Assembly (NCBI GenBank): GCA_964555285.1
Contig: CAZKRM010000012.1
Coordinates: forward strand, 1 to 64,000
From: JBBIQV01 sp964555285
GTDB lineage: Bacteria; Nitrospirota; Nitrospiria; Nitrospirales; Nitrospiraceae
DNA length: 64,000 bases
Direction of reading: 5' to 3'
Part shown: piece after piece, positions 1 through 6,031 of the stretch
How positions within the stretch are numbered: the first letter of the stretch is position 1
Layout of the letters: each line of letters starts with the position of its first letter
Notes under the pieces: generated by a model
The model's input: the letters and a program-made list of their open reading frames with translations, nothing else
Database searches by the model: none
Told to the model about the DNA's origin: nothing
Position numbers and translations under genes: made by a program

Positions 1-160
1 GATAGAGGTAATCCTCGCCGCTTTCGTCCACGATCCGCACCAGATCGTCCTTGGCGGCTTCCGGGTCCGGGATGATTCGATACACCTTGCCTGGAATCAA
101 AGAGGCTTTGTAGTCGGTGTTATCCACGCAGAGGGCGAATGGTTTGGCTAGGTGTCTCAT
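1..160 (-). CDS. Small conserved protein, 3' end outside window
   Basis: The first 53 codons of a small protein are visible, read leftward out of the window. The ATG at 158-160 follows GGAGG with a 4-base spacer, which supports this start. The visible chain is acidic and hydrophilic, with no signal peptide or membrane segment; it includes DDLVRIVDESGEDYLY. I recall short unnamed proteins of this type from many bacteria, but no function is known to me. Its start overlaps the place where the upstream frame (157-395) would stop if a one-base frameshift there were repaired, so the two genes were probably translationally coupled. It may be the distal gene of the left-most gene cassette of the array described for 444-3656. 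Confidence 0.6.
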   Translation of the reverse strand, partial: MRHLAKPFALCVDNTDYKASLIPGKVYRIIPDPEAAKDDLVRIVDESGEDYLY

Positions 161-395
161 GATTCCTCCAAGTACCGCTTGATCTTGAGGTCCCGCCGCC
201 GATGCCGTGAGCTTCATACCAATGATGCTCTACCCTTCGCAGAGCACCGTTCGGCAACCGGACAGTAGCGATTCCTTTCAGCTTCCGCCAGCGGCCTGGA
301 CCGTAGGCTTTGCGGAGGTAACGCCGGACGCGGACTCCGGAACCGGTCGCAATGATCTCAATCTGGGTGATCCGCCCGACGAGTTCAAATTTCAC
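157..395 (-). pseudogene. Small basic conserved protein with apparent 3' frameshift
   Basis: From ATG 393-395 the frame encodes a basic protein containing GRWRKLKGIATVRLPNG and HHWYEAHGIG. As written it runs on to 120, deep inside the next gene. After the codons for HGIG (about position 200) a shift of one base gives RRDLKIKRYLEES and then TGA at 157-159, overlapping the next ATG as ATGA. That ending matches what I remember of this unnamed family and restores a normal gene junction, so one base appears to be missing near GGCGGCGG (194-201). It could be a real frameshift mutation or a sequencing error in a GC-rich run. Function is unknown. The pair of small genes is a plausible cassette upstream of the attC-like sites. 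Confidence 0.5.
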
Positions 396-443
396 TGGCT
401 ATAAAACCACAGAGCTTGCCGATTTGTATAGTAGGCCCAGCTC

Positions 444-485
444 GCCGAACGGCCCCGCGGAGGACCATCCGCGGGGGAGTTAGGC
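444..485 (-). other. Degenerate attC-like site
   Basis: The site is bounded by GCCGAAC (444-450) and GTTAGGC (479-485), the outer core motifs of integron attC sites. Between them is a perfect 9-bp stem (453-461 with 468-476). It lies 3' of the leftward methyltransferase gene, where an attC is expected. It is shorter (42 bp) than usual attC sites and lacks a clear inner L box, so it could instead be a plain terminator hairpin. Confidence 0.4.
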
Positions 486-581
486 CGCGCGACACGGGGT
501 GAGCCAGCATAGTCAGCGACATGTCGGGCCGGGGCTTGAGCGCCAGTCGATCGAGCTAGCCGATCCCTGCCGTCTACATGC

Positions 582-1379
582 TTAGCGCTGTCGGCGACCG
601 ACCGCGCCGAAGAGCGTCGGCGTGATCTGGCTGACTTTCCGAGCCCGCATAACCTCGATGGCGGCGTCCAGTTCGCTTTGACTGATGACACCGGCTGCCA
701 GCGCGCTAGCCGCGGCAAGTTGCAGCGTCTGCGTAATGACGGCGACGATTTCGGGATGGTGGTCGGCAGCCACCCAACAAACACCCTCGGATTCCACGTC
801 AGTGAATCCAACCTCTTCGAGCATCTCTCGGAGGCGGGGCCCGAGAGCGTTGCGCCAGACTCCTGCGCTCTCCACGGCATCGAGCGAAAGCCGAATCACC
901 CGGTCGAGGAGGTCGGCGTCCGGAGCTGTCGGATCAACCGCCGCCCAAGTGCGCATGTTCGGCTCCTCGACGAGGAGGAACCCGCGCGGGGCCAGCCGGC
1001 GCGAGAAAGTACGGAGCACGGCGACCGGATCGGGCAGATGCATGAGCAGAAATCGGCAATGGATCACGTCGAAGAGTTCGCCTTCCAGAGCGGTCGCGCT
1101 CGTGATGTCCAGCTTGCGGATCTTATACCGGGCATCGCCCGGGTCCAGGAACCGAGGGTCCATGTCGCCGGCAACGACCCGCGTCTGCGCGAGCTCCGCC
1201 ATCATGCGTGCCACGCTGCCACCCCCCGCGCCGACTTCCAGGCAGCGCTGACTCTTGCCAATCCCGGCCGCGATCAGACGCCGCCGCGTGACGGGATCCC
1301 ACAACATTTCAAGACCCCTGAGCCTCAGCTGTTCCTCTGGGCTGGTGTTGTGTGCGGCGAAATAGTCAGGTTTCGACAT
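582..1379 (-). CDS. Class I SAM-dependent methyltransferase (cassette gene)
   Basis: A 265-residue soluble protein with a Rossmann-type methyltransferase fold. Residues about 46-60 hold motif I, CLEVGAGGGSVARMM, which binds S-adenosylmethionine; an acidic residue after the second strand is in VVAGDMDPRFL; FDVIHCRFLLMHLPDP is the motif IV region. The C-terminal third is probably the substrate-binding part. The substrate is not evident; annotation beyond methyltransferase would be guesswork. The gene sits alone between attC-like sites at 444-485 and 1447-1510 with its 3' end facing the former, as expected for a mobile gene cassette. The start ATG (1377-1379) is the first in frame; the next gene upstream begins across an attC site. 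Confidence 0.8.
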   Translation of the reverse strand: MSKPDYFAAHNTSPEEQLRLRGLEMLWDPVTRRRLIAAGIGKSQRCLEVGAGGGSVARMMAELAQTRVVAGDMDPRFLDPGDARYKIRKLDITSATALEGELFDVIHCRFLLMHLPDPVAVLRTFSRRLAPRGFLLVEEPNMRTWAAVDPTAPDADLLDRVIRLSLDAVESAGVWRNALGPRLREMLEEVGFTDVESEGVCWVAADHHPEIVAVITQTLQLAAASALAAGVISQSELDAAIEVMRARKVSQITPTLFGAVGRRQR

Positions 1380-1446
1380 ATGAACGTGGACTCCGAAAGA
1401 CGTGTTTACGGCTCAATACCAGGCCAAGGGCTTGCCCCGGTCGACG

Positions 1447-1510
1447 GTCTAACGTCCAAGGTAAGGGGCGCGCCACTTTTGGCCCGTCCCGCTTGACCGC
1501 GGTGTTAGGC
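1447..1510 (-). other. attC-like recombination site
   Basis: A 64-bp site bounded by GTCTAAC (1447-1453) and GTTAGGC (1504-1510), which fit RYYYAAC and GTTRRRY. Inside, GTCCAAG and CTTGACC pair imperfectly, as the L boxes of attC sites do. It lies 5 bp after the stop of the leftward gene at 1516-1821, the expected position for the attC of that cassette. Confidence 0.7.
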
Positions 1511-1515
1511 GAATT

Positions 1516-1821
1516 TCACGCCCACTTCTTGCCGAGTTCTTCTAAGCCAGCCTTTTGCAAATCCTCTGGGCTCATCAGAACGCGAAATTTACAACTGGCC
1601 TCGAAGTTGAGAAAGAAGGGTTCTGCAAAAAAAGGTATATCCGACGGAGTTTGTACGTTAATGATGAAGATTCCGCCGCGTTTCCCGTCTTGCTCTCCGA
1701 AGTAGGCCGTCTCCGGCTTGATTGTTTCGAGGATACGCCCAATGATCTCACCTGCCTTTCCGCTTCTGACGAGTGAGTTGAAAGGTTCTAGTGGAAATTC
1801 GACTGTAAGTAACATTTTCAT
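1516..1821 (-). CDS. Small unnamed family protein, cassette gene
   Basis: A 101-residue soluble protein with no signal peptide. The start ATG (1819-1821) follows AAGGAGA at good spacing. The sequence has two clear blocks, KPETAYFGEQDGKRGGIFII in the middle and MSPEDLQKAGLEELGKKW at the end. I recall a family of about 95-100 residues with these blocks that has carried unreliable labels in databases; the fold looks like a small alpha/beta ferredoxin-like domain, but I do not assign a function. Base composition is noticeably more AT-rich than the neighbouring genes, consistent with recent acquisition. It lies alone between attC-like sites at 1447-1510 and 1869-1926. Confidence 0.7.
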   Translation of the reverse strand: MKMLLTVEFPLEPFNSLVRSGKAGEIIGRILETIKPETAYFGEQDGKRGGIFIINVQTPSDIPFFAEPFFLNFEASCKFRVLMSPEDLQKAGLEELGKKWA

Positions 1822-1868
1822 GTGATGATCTCCTTATTGTTGCGGCATTTATAGGCGGTGCCGCATAC

Positions 1869-1926
1869 GCCTAACGCTTAAGCTCAGCCGGCGCTTCAGG
1901 CGGTCGGCTGGAGCGGATTGTTCGGT
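1869..1926 (-). other. attC-like recombination site
   Basis: A 58-bp site from GCCTAAC (1869-1875) to GTTCGGT (1920-1926). The inner arms GCTC-AGCCG and CGGCT-G-GAGC pair with one extrahelical base, a hallmark of folded attC bottom strands. It shares the block AAGCTCAGCC/GGCTGGAGCG with the sites at 2630-2692 and 3245-3300. It follows the 3' end of the leftward cassette gene pair 1945-2569. Confidence 0.75.
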
Positions 1927-1944
1927 CACAGGTGGAATCAATAG

Positions 1945-2292
1945 CTATGCAGCCCGCAATAGAAACTCAACTTTCACGGCGTCGTAAGGAAATTCTATGG
2001 CACCATCCTCCGTGCGGGAAAGCAATCCAGCGCCAAGAAGCGCAACCACATCGCCGTGGACCCCTTTGACGTCCCGCTCAACCCGTCGAGCTGCTTCCCG
2101 AATTGATACGGGCCCAGCACCGCACAGGGCCTTGAGCAGTTCCCACCGCTTGGCAGTCAGAACTTTCCAAAGCAGCTCGGGCGACGCGAAGCTGATTCGG
2201 GCCGACTTGTGTTGTTTGTGTGTATGCCATGCCTGAGCAAACTCGGACATGGCCTCTTTCGGAGACCGAACATCAAGAATCACTGTTTTCAT
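1945..2292 (-). CDS. Putative HTH antitoxin (HVO_A0114-like) of TumE-type module
   Basis: A 115-residue DNA-binding protein. The start chosen is ATG 2290-2292, which gives the N-terminus MKTVILDVRSPKEAMSEF; the longer frame upstream would run through the toxin gene. The C-terminal two thirds hold a winged helix-turn-helix-like region (WELLKALCGAGPVSIREAA, then DVVALLGAGLLSRTEDGAIE). Such proteins commonly accompany TumE/DUF6516 toxins and are taken to be antitoxins. It overlaps the 3' end of the toxin gene by 20 bp, so translation is probably coupled. Together they form one mobile gene cassette ending at the attC-like site 1869-1926. Confidence 0.7.
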   Translation of the reverse strand: MKTVILDVRSPKEAMSEFAQAWHTHKQHKSARISFASPELLWKVLTAKRWELLKALCGAGPVSIREAARRVERDVKGVHGDVVALLGAGLLSRTEDGAIEFPYDAVKVEFLLRAA

Positions 2293-2569
2293 GATTCCAC
2301 CTCTCGATATCGTTCTGGAAATCCACCAGGAGCTGCTCCGGATTGGAGAACTCGTATGTGCGCTCCTTGCCACCCCAATGGCGGTGATCGCCTTTGCCAG
2401 CTTCATTGTCATAGCGGAGCACACATGTTTCGTTGACCACATAGGCCAAGCGGTACTTGAAGCCATGCGTCGATCCCGCTAATGGCTTTGGCAATCGCCA
2501 GAGCAACAGCTCTGCGAAGCGGTTCTCGGCGTAAACGATGCGCCGCCGGAATAACTCAGTGGCTTTCAT
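2273..2569 (-). CDS. TumE-family (DUF6516) toxin
   Basis: A 98-residue protein starting at ATG 2567-2569 (MKATELFRRRIVYAENRFAE). Characteristic blocks are PKPLAGSTHGFKYRLAYV, VLRYDNEAGKGDHRHWGG and the closing LLVDFQNDIERW. From memory this matches the family renamed TumE, toxin components paired with small HTH proteins; the biochemical target is not something I can read from sequence. The toxin gene comes first and the antitoxin second, with a 20-bp overlap. Located within the cassette bounded by attC-like sites 1869-1926 and 2630-2692. Stabilising toxin-antitoxin pairs are frequent passengers of integron arrays. Confidence 0.7.
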   Translation of the reverse strand: MKATELFRRRIVYAENRFAELLLWRLPKPLAGSTHGFKYRLAYVVNETCVLRYDNEAGKGDHRHWGGKERTYEFSNPEQLLVDFQNDIERWNHENSDS

Positions 2570-2629
2570 GTTGGCATTATCGCCAACATGATGAGGCGTT
2601 GTCAATTGCTACAACAACGAGGCAACGGA

Positions 2630-2692
2630 GCCGAACGCTTAAGCTCACCTCTGCCGGCGCTTCAGGCGGTCGGCTGGAGCGGCTGGTTAGTC
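2630..2692 (-). other. attC-like recombination site
   Basis: A 63-bp site from GCCGAAC (2630-2636) to GTTAGTC (2686-2692). Its right half (CTTCAGGCGGTCGGCTGGAG) is shared base for base with the site at 1869-1926. The stop codon of the ParE-type toxin (2687-2689) lies inside the outer core motif, a typical arrangement for tightly packed cassettes. Confidence 0.75.
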
Positions 2693-2986
2693 GTCTCCCT
2701 TCAACCGTTTCCTGATCCACAACGGATTCCTGCGGCAATCCAATACGGCATGCACACGAACCACATTCCCCTCCACGTTGTAGTAGATGGCAAACGGGAA
2801 GCGCTTGGAGAGGCAACGGTGATGACCGAATATGACTTGATGAATTCCGGCGTACACGAGAAGAGAATCAATGTCCGAGAACAAGCAGTCTAGGAAATAG
2901 GCCCCAAGACCAGCTTCCCGGCCTTCATAGAAGTGGAAGCCCTGGACCAAATCCTCCTGGGCTTCGTCCAGAATCTCGATTCTCAC
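2687..2986 (-). CDS. RelE/ParE-family toxin
   Basis: A 99-residue toxin. I place the start at GTG 2984-2986, which overlaps the antitoxin stop as GTGA and gives VRIEILDEAQEDLVQGFHFY; a longer frame exists but would overlap the antitoxin more. The N-terminal helix with GFHFYEGREAGLGAYFL, then the strands HRCLSKRFPFAIYY and VVRVHAVLDCRRNP are typical of the RelE/ParE fold. Family members either poison DNA gyrase or cleave mRNA on the ribosome; the YEGREAGLG type is closer to ParE, but the target cannot be decided here. It forms a cassette with the antitoxin at 2983-3201. Confidence 0.85.
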   Translation of the reverse strand: MRIEILDEAQEDLVQGFHFYEGREAGLGAYFLDCLFSDIDSLLVYAGIHQVIFGHHRCLSKRFPFAIYYNVEGNVVRVHAVLDCRRNPLWIRKRLKGDD

Positions 2987-3201
2987 GAGACCTTGTTTCG
3001 GATGTCCGCTTTGGCGGTCTCCCAATCAACGAATCGAGACTGTCCCTCGGCGAGTCGTTGGCGGCGCTCATCGAGGAGCGCTTCGTGCCAGGCGGGGGAC
3101 TCAAGGGCTTCTGGGGTACGGGCGAGGTCGTCCCACAGAGACTCCATTGCAGCAAGTTTCTCTTGAAGGCTCATGTCTTTAAGAGGAAGGTTGAACGACA
3201 T
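2983..3201 (-). CDS. Addiction module antitoxin of ParE-type pair
   Basis: A 72-residue protein with the pattern of addiction module component proteins: SLQEKLAAMESLWDDLAR, PAWHEALLDERRQRLAEGQ and WETAKADIRNKVS at the end. These small helical antitoxins bind the cognate RelE/ParE toxin through the C-terminal part. The start could be ATG 3199-3201 or the internal ATG at 3172-3174 (MSLQEKL); the longer is given. The gene precedes the toxin and overlaps its GTG start by 4 bp. Upstream lies the attC-like site 3245-3300. Confidence 0.8.
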   Translation of the reverse strand: MSFNLPLKDMSLQEKLAAMESLWDDLARTPEALESPAWHEALLDERRQRLAEGQSRFVDWETAKADIRNKVS

Positions 3202-3244
3202 GGGCTCATGTATACCTCAGCACCAAACAGATTCAAATCCCTTC

Positions 3245-3300
3245 GGCTAACGCCCAAGCTCAGCCGCGGCAGGGCCGTCGGCTGGAGCGCCTTGTTGGGC
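3245..3300 (-). other. attC-like recombination site
   Basis: A 56-bp site from GGCTAAC (3245-3251) to GTTGGGC (3294-3300). AAGCTCAGCCG and GTCGGCTGGAGCG pair with an extrahelical base, as in the sites at 1869 and 2630. The stop of the DUF4242 gene lies 4 bp away at 3305-3307. Confidence 0.75.
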
Positions 3301-3304
3301 GGCA

Positions 3305-3577
3305 CTACTCTGCGGTATTCGGATCAATTACCGAGGCGACTTCGGAGACCCGGTTTACAGGGAAGCCTGCTTGCTGGGCATGCTCCCGAATCATTTTTTC
3401 GTTCGGCGCGATGTATACGCAATAGACCTTATCCCCAGTCACGTAACTTTGTTGCCATTGAATCTGCGGTCTCATCTTGCGCAGCACGCCGCATGATTTC
3501 TGCGAGATGGCCTTGAGTTCTTGAGCCGACAATTTCCCGGCCCCCGGAATTTCACGCTCGATCACGTACTTTGGCAT
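3305..3577 (-). CDS. DUF4242 domain protein (cassette gene)
   Basis: A 90-residue protein starting at ATG 3575-3577 (MPKYVIEREIPGAGKLS); the start follows GGAGGGTGCC. It covers a whole DUF4242 domain, a small ferredoxin-like fold: MPKYVIEREIPGAG, then KMRPQIQWQQSYVTGDKVYC, YIAPNEKMIREHAQQAGFP and VNRVSEVASVIDP. A related actinobacterial protein binds nickel, but no metal site is certain here. This is the first cassette of the visible array in the direction of transcription, between the attC-like site 3245-3300 and the single core motif at 3650-3656. Confidence 0.8.
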   Translation of the reverse strand: MPKYVIEREIPGAGKLSAQELKAISQKSCGVLRKMRPQIQWQQSYVTGDKVYCVYIAPNEKMIREHAQQAGFPVNRVSEVASVIDPNTAE

Positions 3578-3649
3578 GGCACCCTCCTCATTGATGATTT
3601 CCGAGCGAGCACCATACTCGCCGGCCCCACTCGTCACGCACGTCGTGAC

Positions 3650-3656
3650 GCCCAAC
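3650..3656 (-). other. Single integron core motif (possible attI or attC remnant)
   Basis: GCCCAAC here reads GTTGGGC on the minus strand, a perfect GTTRRRY core, and marks the upstream boundary of the first cassette. An integrase gene would be expected beyond it, divergent and within a few hundred bases; none is present. The site may be a remnant of attI or the end of a lost attC. Confidence 0.35.
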
Positions 3657-4178
3657 TATGTATTATCTGGTTCCGCATAAGATGCCGCGCGTCTTCAGAT
3701 GCTGGATAAGACCCTTGCGGTATCCTGCCAGGATTGGGCCCTAAGTCCAAGTGATTTCTTCGAGGTTCTTCTCTGCATCTCATTCATGCGGGGTCTTATA
3801 CAGTTCCGTATAAGACCCCGCCCCTTCCATAGGCTTCATAGCACATCCGTCGGGTTCCGGACTCCATGTGGTGGTGGGAAGAAAAATGGTGTCAGCAACT
3901 GTCTGAGTCGAGCCGACGCAGTCTCCGATGGAACGGATGCGCGGTTCGCTGCTGGACTCGTGGCCTCTGAGATCTCCTCTCGTTGACTGGGCTGAGCAAA
4001 AGCAATTCACCCGAACGGGTGAGGCAAAATCTATCTTTCGAGCGATAGTCACGCACGGCGTGGTGTCATATAAACGGGACGCAATGACGTCACGCGCTAC
4101 GCTCTACAACCACTGACCCGTCGGGAGGCTGAGTACCGAGCATGCCTGTCGGGCAAAAAAGAAGAAAGGAGGATGGAG
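3657..4178. other. Gene-free stretch with palindromes upstream of secreted paralogues
   Basis: No gene is supported in these 520 bases. It holds two related near-palindromes of the form TTAT...GTTCCG(C/T)ATAAGA, at about 3662-3682 and 3796-3815, the second being the centre of a perfect 14-bp inverted repeat. Farther right is a short perfect hairpin CACCCG-AA-CGGGTG (about 4008-4021), followed by GGCAAA and ACGCAC blocks, which may fold as the 5' leader of the genes at 4179 and 4533. The position next to the last integron core motif suggests it is the scar where an integrase end was lost. Confidence 0.5.
3788..3821. repeat. Perfect 14-bp inverted repeat
   Basis: GCGGGGTCTTATAC (3788-3801) and its exact reverse complement (3808-3821) flank a 6-base loop AGTTCC. 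There is no T tract, so a simple terminator is not implied. The centre resembles the sequence at 3662-3682. Confidence 0.8.
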
Positions 4179-4496
4179 ATGAAGATGAAAAGGGTCTTGA
4201 TGGTGGTCTGCATTCTAGCGGTAGGCGGAGGGGCAGGGCTTGCGGTGGCCGGGCACAATACCGGTGGACCGGGAACATTTAAGCCGACAAAGATCGTCCA
4301 GGGAGTCATCAAGGCGATTGATTTTCAACACGAGACCGTGACGGTTGAAATCGTGGAAGGTCAGCACGTGACGCTCAAGGTCCATGTGGATGCACTCGAC
4401 CAGCTCGACAGAACGGGAAAGGTCGGCAAGCGGGTGGAGCTGCGGCTGAATGAGGAGGACATTGTTCACGTGGTGGCCGTCGGGTTGGGGCCATAG
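4179..4496 (+). CDS. Small secreted protein, paralogue 1
   Basis: A 105-residue protein with an N-terminal signal peptide (MKMKRVLMVVCILAVGGG, probable cleavage after AVA at about residue 24). Three ATGs are possible (4173, 4179, 4185); AGGAGG ends at 4172, so 4179 has the best spacing. The mature part is a small beta-rich domain: IVQGVIKAIDFQHETVTVEI, LKVHVDALDQLDRTGKVGKR and VELRLNEEDIVHVVAVG. It resembles small OB-like or SH3-like periplasmic domains in which a residue pair is tuned along strands, but I do not recognise a named family. It is 36 bp upstream of a paralogue with the same layout; the two are probably cotranscribed. Confidence 0.8.
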   Translation: MKMKRVLMVVCILAVGGGAGLAVAGHNTGGPGTFKPTKIVQGVIKAIDFQHETVTVEIVEGQHVTLKVHVDALDQLDRTGKVGKRVELRLNEEDIVHVVAVGLGP

Positions 4497-4532
4497 CCAG
4501 GTCAGGGTCAGGAAAGAAAGGAGGGTGCGAGC

Positions 4533-4886
4533 ATGGGGATGATGAAAAGAGGTGGGCTTGTCCTGTTCGTCTTGCTGGTGAGCGGCGTGCTGACATTCGC
4601 GATGGCGGAGCGCCGAGACAAGGATGCGTTCCATAGTGGCTCCCAGATCCCGATGAAAAATGTCCAAGGGATCCTCACAGAGGTCGATTCCACTCATCAC
4701 ACCATTACGATGGACTTGGGAGTCGTGGAAGACCAAGAGATCAAAGAACACCGGATGATGATGTTGAAGGTGGCCGACGACGCGTTTGATCAAATCCACC
4801 GGGTCGGGAAGAAGGGCGACCGGCTGGAGCTTCGTTTGTCGGCCGATGACGTGGTGCAGAGCGTGTCGGCAGGGACGGGCCCCTAG
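4533..4886 (+). CDS. Small secreted protein, paralogue 2
   Basis: A 117-residue protein with a signal peptide (LVLFVLLVSGVLTFAMA, cleavage near residue 25). The start ATG follows AAAGGAGG by 8 bases. The mature part parallels the product of 4179-4496: NVQGILTEVDSTHHTITMDL, LKVADDAFDQIHRVGKKGDR, LELRLSADDVVQSVSAGTGP. The conserved frame (QG-I-T/K-D...HHT/HET, LKV, D-hydrophobic-QxxRxGKxG-R-ELRL) shows that the pair arose by tandem duplication. Envelope location is inferred from the signal peptide; function is unknown. A hairpin at 4908-4951 closes the transcript. Confidence 0.8.
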   Translation: MGMMKRGGLVLFVLLVSGVLTFAMAERRDKDAFHSGSQIPMKNVQGILTEVDSTHHTITMDLGVVEDQEIKEHRMMMLKVADDAFDQIHRVGKKGDRLELRLSADDVVQSVSAGTGP

Positions 4887-4907
4887 CGAAGGTCTGAGTA
4901 TTCAGCG

Positions 4908-4951
4908 GGGACAGGCTCCTTGCCGAACGGGATCATCGGGAGCCTGTTCCC
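4908..4951 (+). terminator. Hairpin after secreted paralogues, REP-like
   Basis: GGGACAGGCTCC (4908-4919) pairs with GGGAGCCTGTTCCC (4938-4951) with one bulge. There is no T tract. The phrase CTGAGTATTCAG-C/T-GGGGA just before it recurs at about 40017-40036, so this is probably a dispersed REP-type palindrome that may also end transcription. Confidence 0.5.
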
Positions 4952-5016
4952 GTGGTGTTCCTCCGCGATGCATGCTGCTCTGGCCAGGGGAGAGGCGGCG
5001 CGTCGCCGGCTCATTG

Positions 5017-5673
5017 TTAGGTTAGTCCTCTCTTGCGGAGATAACCCTCATCGATGACCGGAGCCGGCGTGGGAGGTATGTGCCCTCGCTCTTGCAACAG
5101 CCGTTCGACGTACTTGCCGATCAAATCCGATTCAAGATTCACCGTGTCGCCGACCTGCTTGAGGCCCAGGGTCGTGACCTTCGCCGTGTGGGGAATGACG
5201 GCGATGGAGAAGCCTCGATCCGTCACCTCATTGATGGTCAGGCTGATACCATCCACTGTGACGGACCCTTTCACGATGCAGTAGCGAAGAATGTCCTGCG
5301 GGGCCTCGATCGTGAAAAAGACCGCATTCCCCTCCTGATGACGATTGCGGATCATGCCGACGCCATCCACATGGCCGGCCACGAGGTGGCCTCCGATCCG
5401 CTCATTGAGCTTCATCGCCCGCTCAAGATTCACCGGCGCGCCGGCAGTCAGATGCCCCAGCGTCGTCACCGACAGCGTTTCAGGGGAGACCTCCACTGAG
5501 AAGTCTCGATCGGACTGTGCCACAACCGTCACGCACGTGCCGTTCACGCTGATGCTGTCCCCGATCTTGAGATCGCCCATCACCGTCGAGGCCAGAACCG
5601 TCATCCTCGTCCCAGCGAGAGTCTTCTCCATCGACGTGACCGCGCCCATTTCTTCGACGATACCGGTAAACAT
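5017..5673 (-). CDS. ribE: Riboflavin synthase alpha chain
   Basis: A 218-residue enzyme that dismutates two 6,7-dimethyl-8-ribityllumazine molecules to riboflavin in the cytosol. It shows the two tandem lumazine-binding repeats: MFTGIVEEMGAVTS at the N-terminus with SISVNGTCVTVV, and GHLVAGHVDGVGMI followed by SVTVDGISLTINEV in the second repeat. Length is normal. I set the start at ATG 5671-5673 because family members begin MFTGI and GAGGAAAGAG precedes it; the ATG overlaps the stop of a small membrane-protein gene by one base (TAATG). It is distal in a leftward block with ribD but separated from it by an esterase, a permease and a MITE-like repeat. Confidence 0.95.
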   Translation of the reverse strand: MFTGIVEEMGAVTSMEKTLAGTRMTVLASTVMGDLKIGDSISVNGTCVTVVAQSDRDFSVEVSPETLSVTTLGHLTAGAPVNLERAMKLNERIGGHLVAGHVDGVGMIRNRHQEGNAVFFTIEAPQDILRYCIVKGSVTVDGISLTINEVTDRGFSIAVIPHTAKVTTLGLKQVGDTVNLESDLIGKYVERLLQERGHIPPTPAPVIDEGYLRKRGLT

Positions 5674-5789
5674 TACTCTTTCCTCATCACCCGCCTGACT
5701 ACCCACACAAAGACGACGAACAAGACCACGACTCCCAGCGACGCCATCACGCCGATGACGATGTCGCCTGTCTCCATCTCCGGCTTCAT
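5673..5789 (-). CDS. 38-residue single-span membrane protein
   Basis: A short frame from ATG 5787-5789 to TAA 5673-5675. GAGGAAGGA lies about 10 bases upstream. The product starts MKPEMETGDIVIGVMASLG, continues with a strongly hydrophobic span VVVLFVVFVWVV (about residues 20-31) and ends in a basic tail RRVMRKE, the pattern of an inner-membrane single-span protein with the C-terminus inside. The stop overlaps the ribE start, implying coupled translation. No family is recognised; the ribosome-binding site, membrane span and coupling are the support. Confidence 0.6.
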   Translation of the reverse strand: MKPEMETGDIVIGVMASLGVVVLFVVFVWVVRRVMRKE

Positions 5790-5844
5790 CGGAACGTCGA
5801 TCCTTCCTCTTGCCTCTTGCGAGGCTGGATTATAGCACTGTCCA

Positions 5845-6031
5845 AGGAGTCTGTCCGAGTAACCGCCGTTCTACTGCGGCAAACGATCCAACGCCATCTG
5901 CGGCGTTCTCGGCCCGAAAAAATCCTCACCGTATTCCAGCGAATACGCTTCCGGTTTTTTCGAGCCTGCGGCCTGGCATCTGGCCCTGCCTCGTTCGCCT
6001 CGTGACGAAGCGGTTACTCGGACAGACTCCT
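5845..6031. mobile_element. 187-bp MITE-like palindromic element
   Basis: Perfect terminal inverted repeats of 22 bp begin AGGAGTCTGTCCGAGTAACC at 5845 and end with the reverse complement at 6031. The interior folds on itself: GGCCCGAAAAAA (about 5912) with TTTTTTCGAGCC (about 5960), around a centre GTATTC-CAGC-GAATAC. There is no coding capacity. The right end supplies part of the stop codon of the permease gene (TAG at 6030-6032), so the element inserted at or just after the end of that gene. Confidence 0.7.

Noticed and set aside
3996..4090. GEMM (c-di-GMP) riboswitch
   Set aside because: GGCAAA and ACGCAC blocks occur but the conserved ACGCAAAGCC part and correct spacing are lacking.
3657..4178. 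Integron integrase beyond the first cassette
   Set aside because: No frame in this region or its flanks shows tyrosine recombinase motifs; only short unrelated frames exist.
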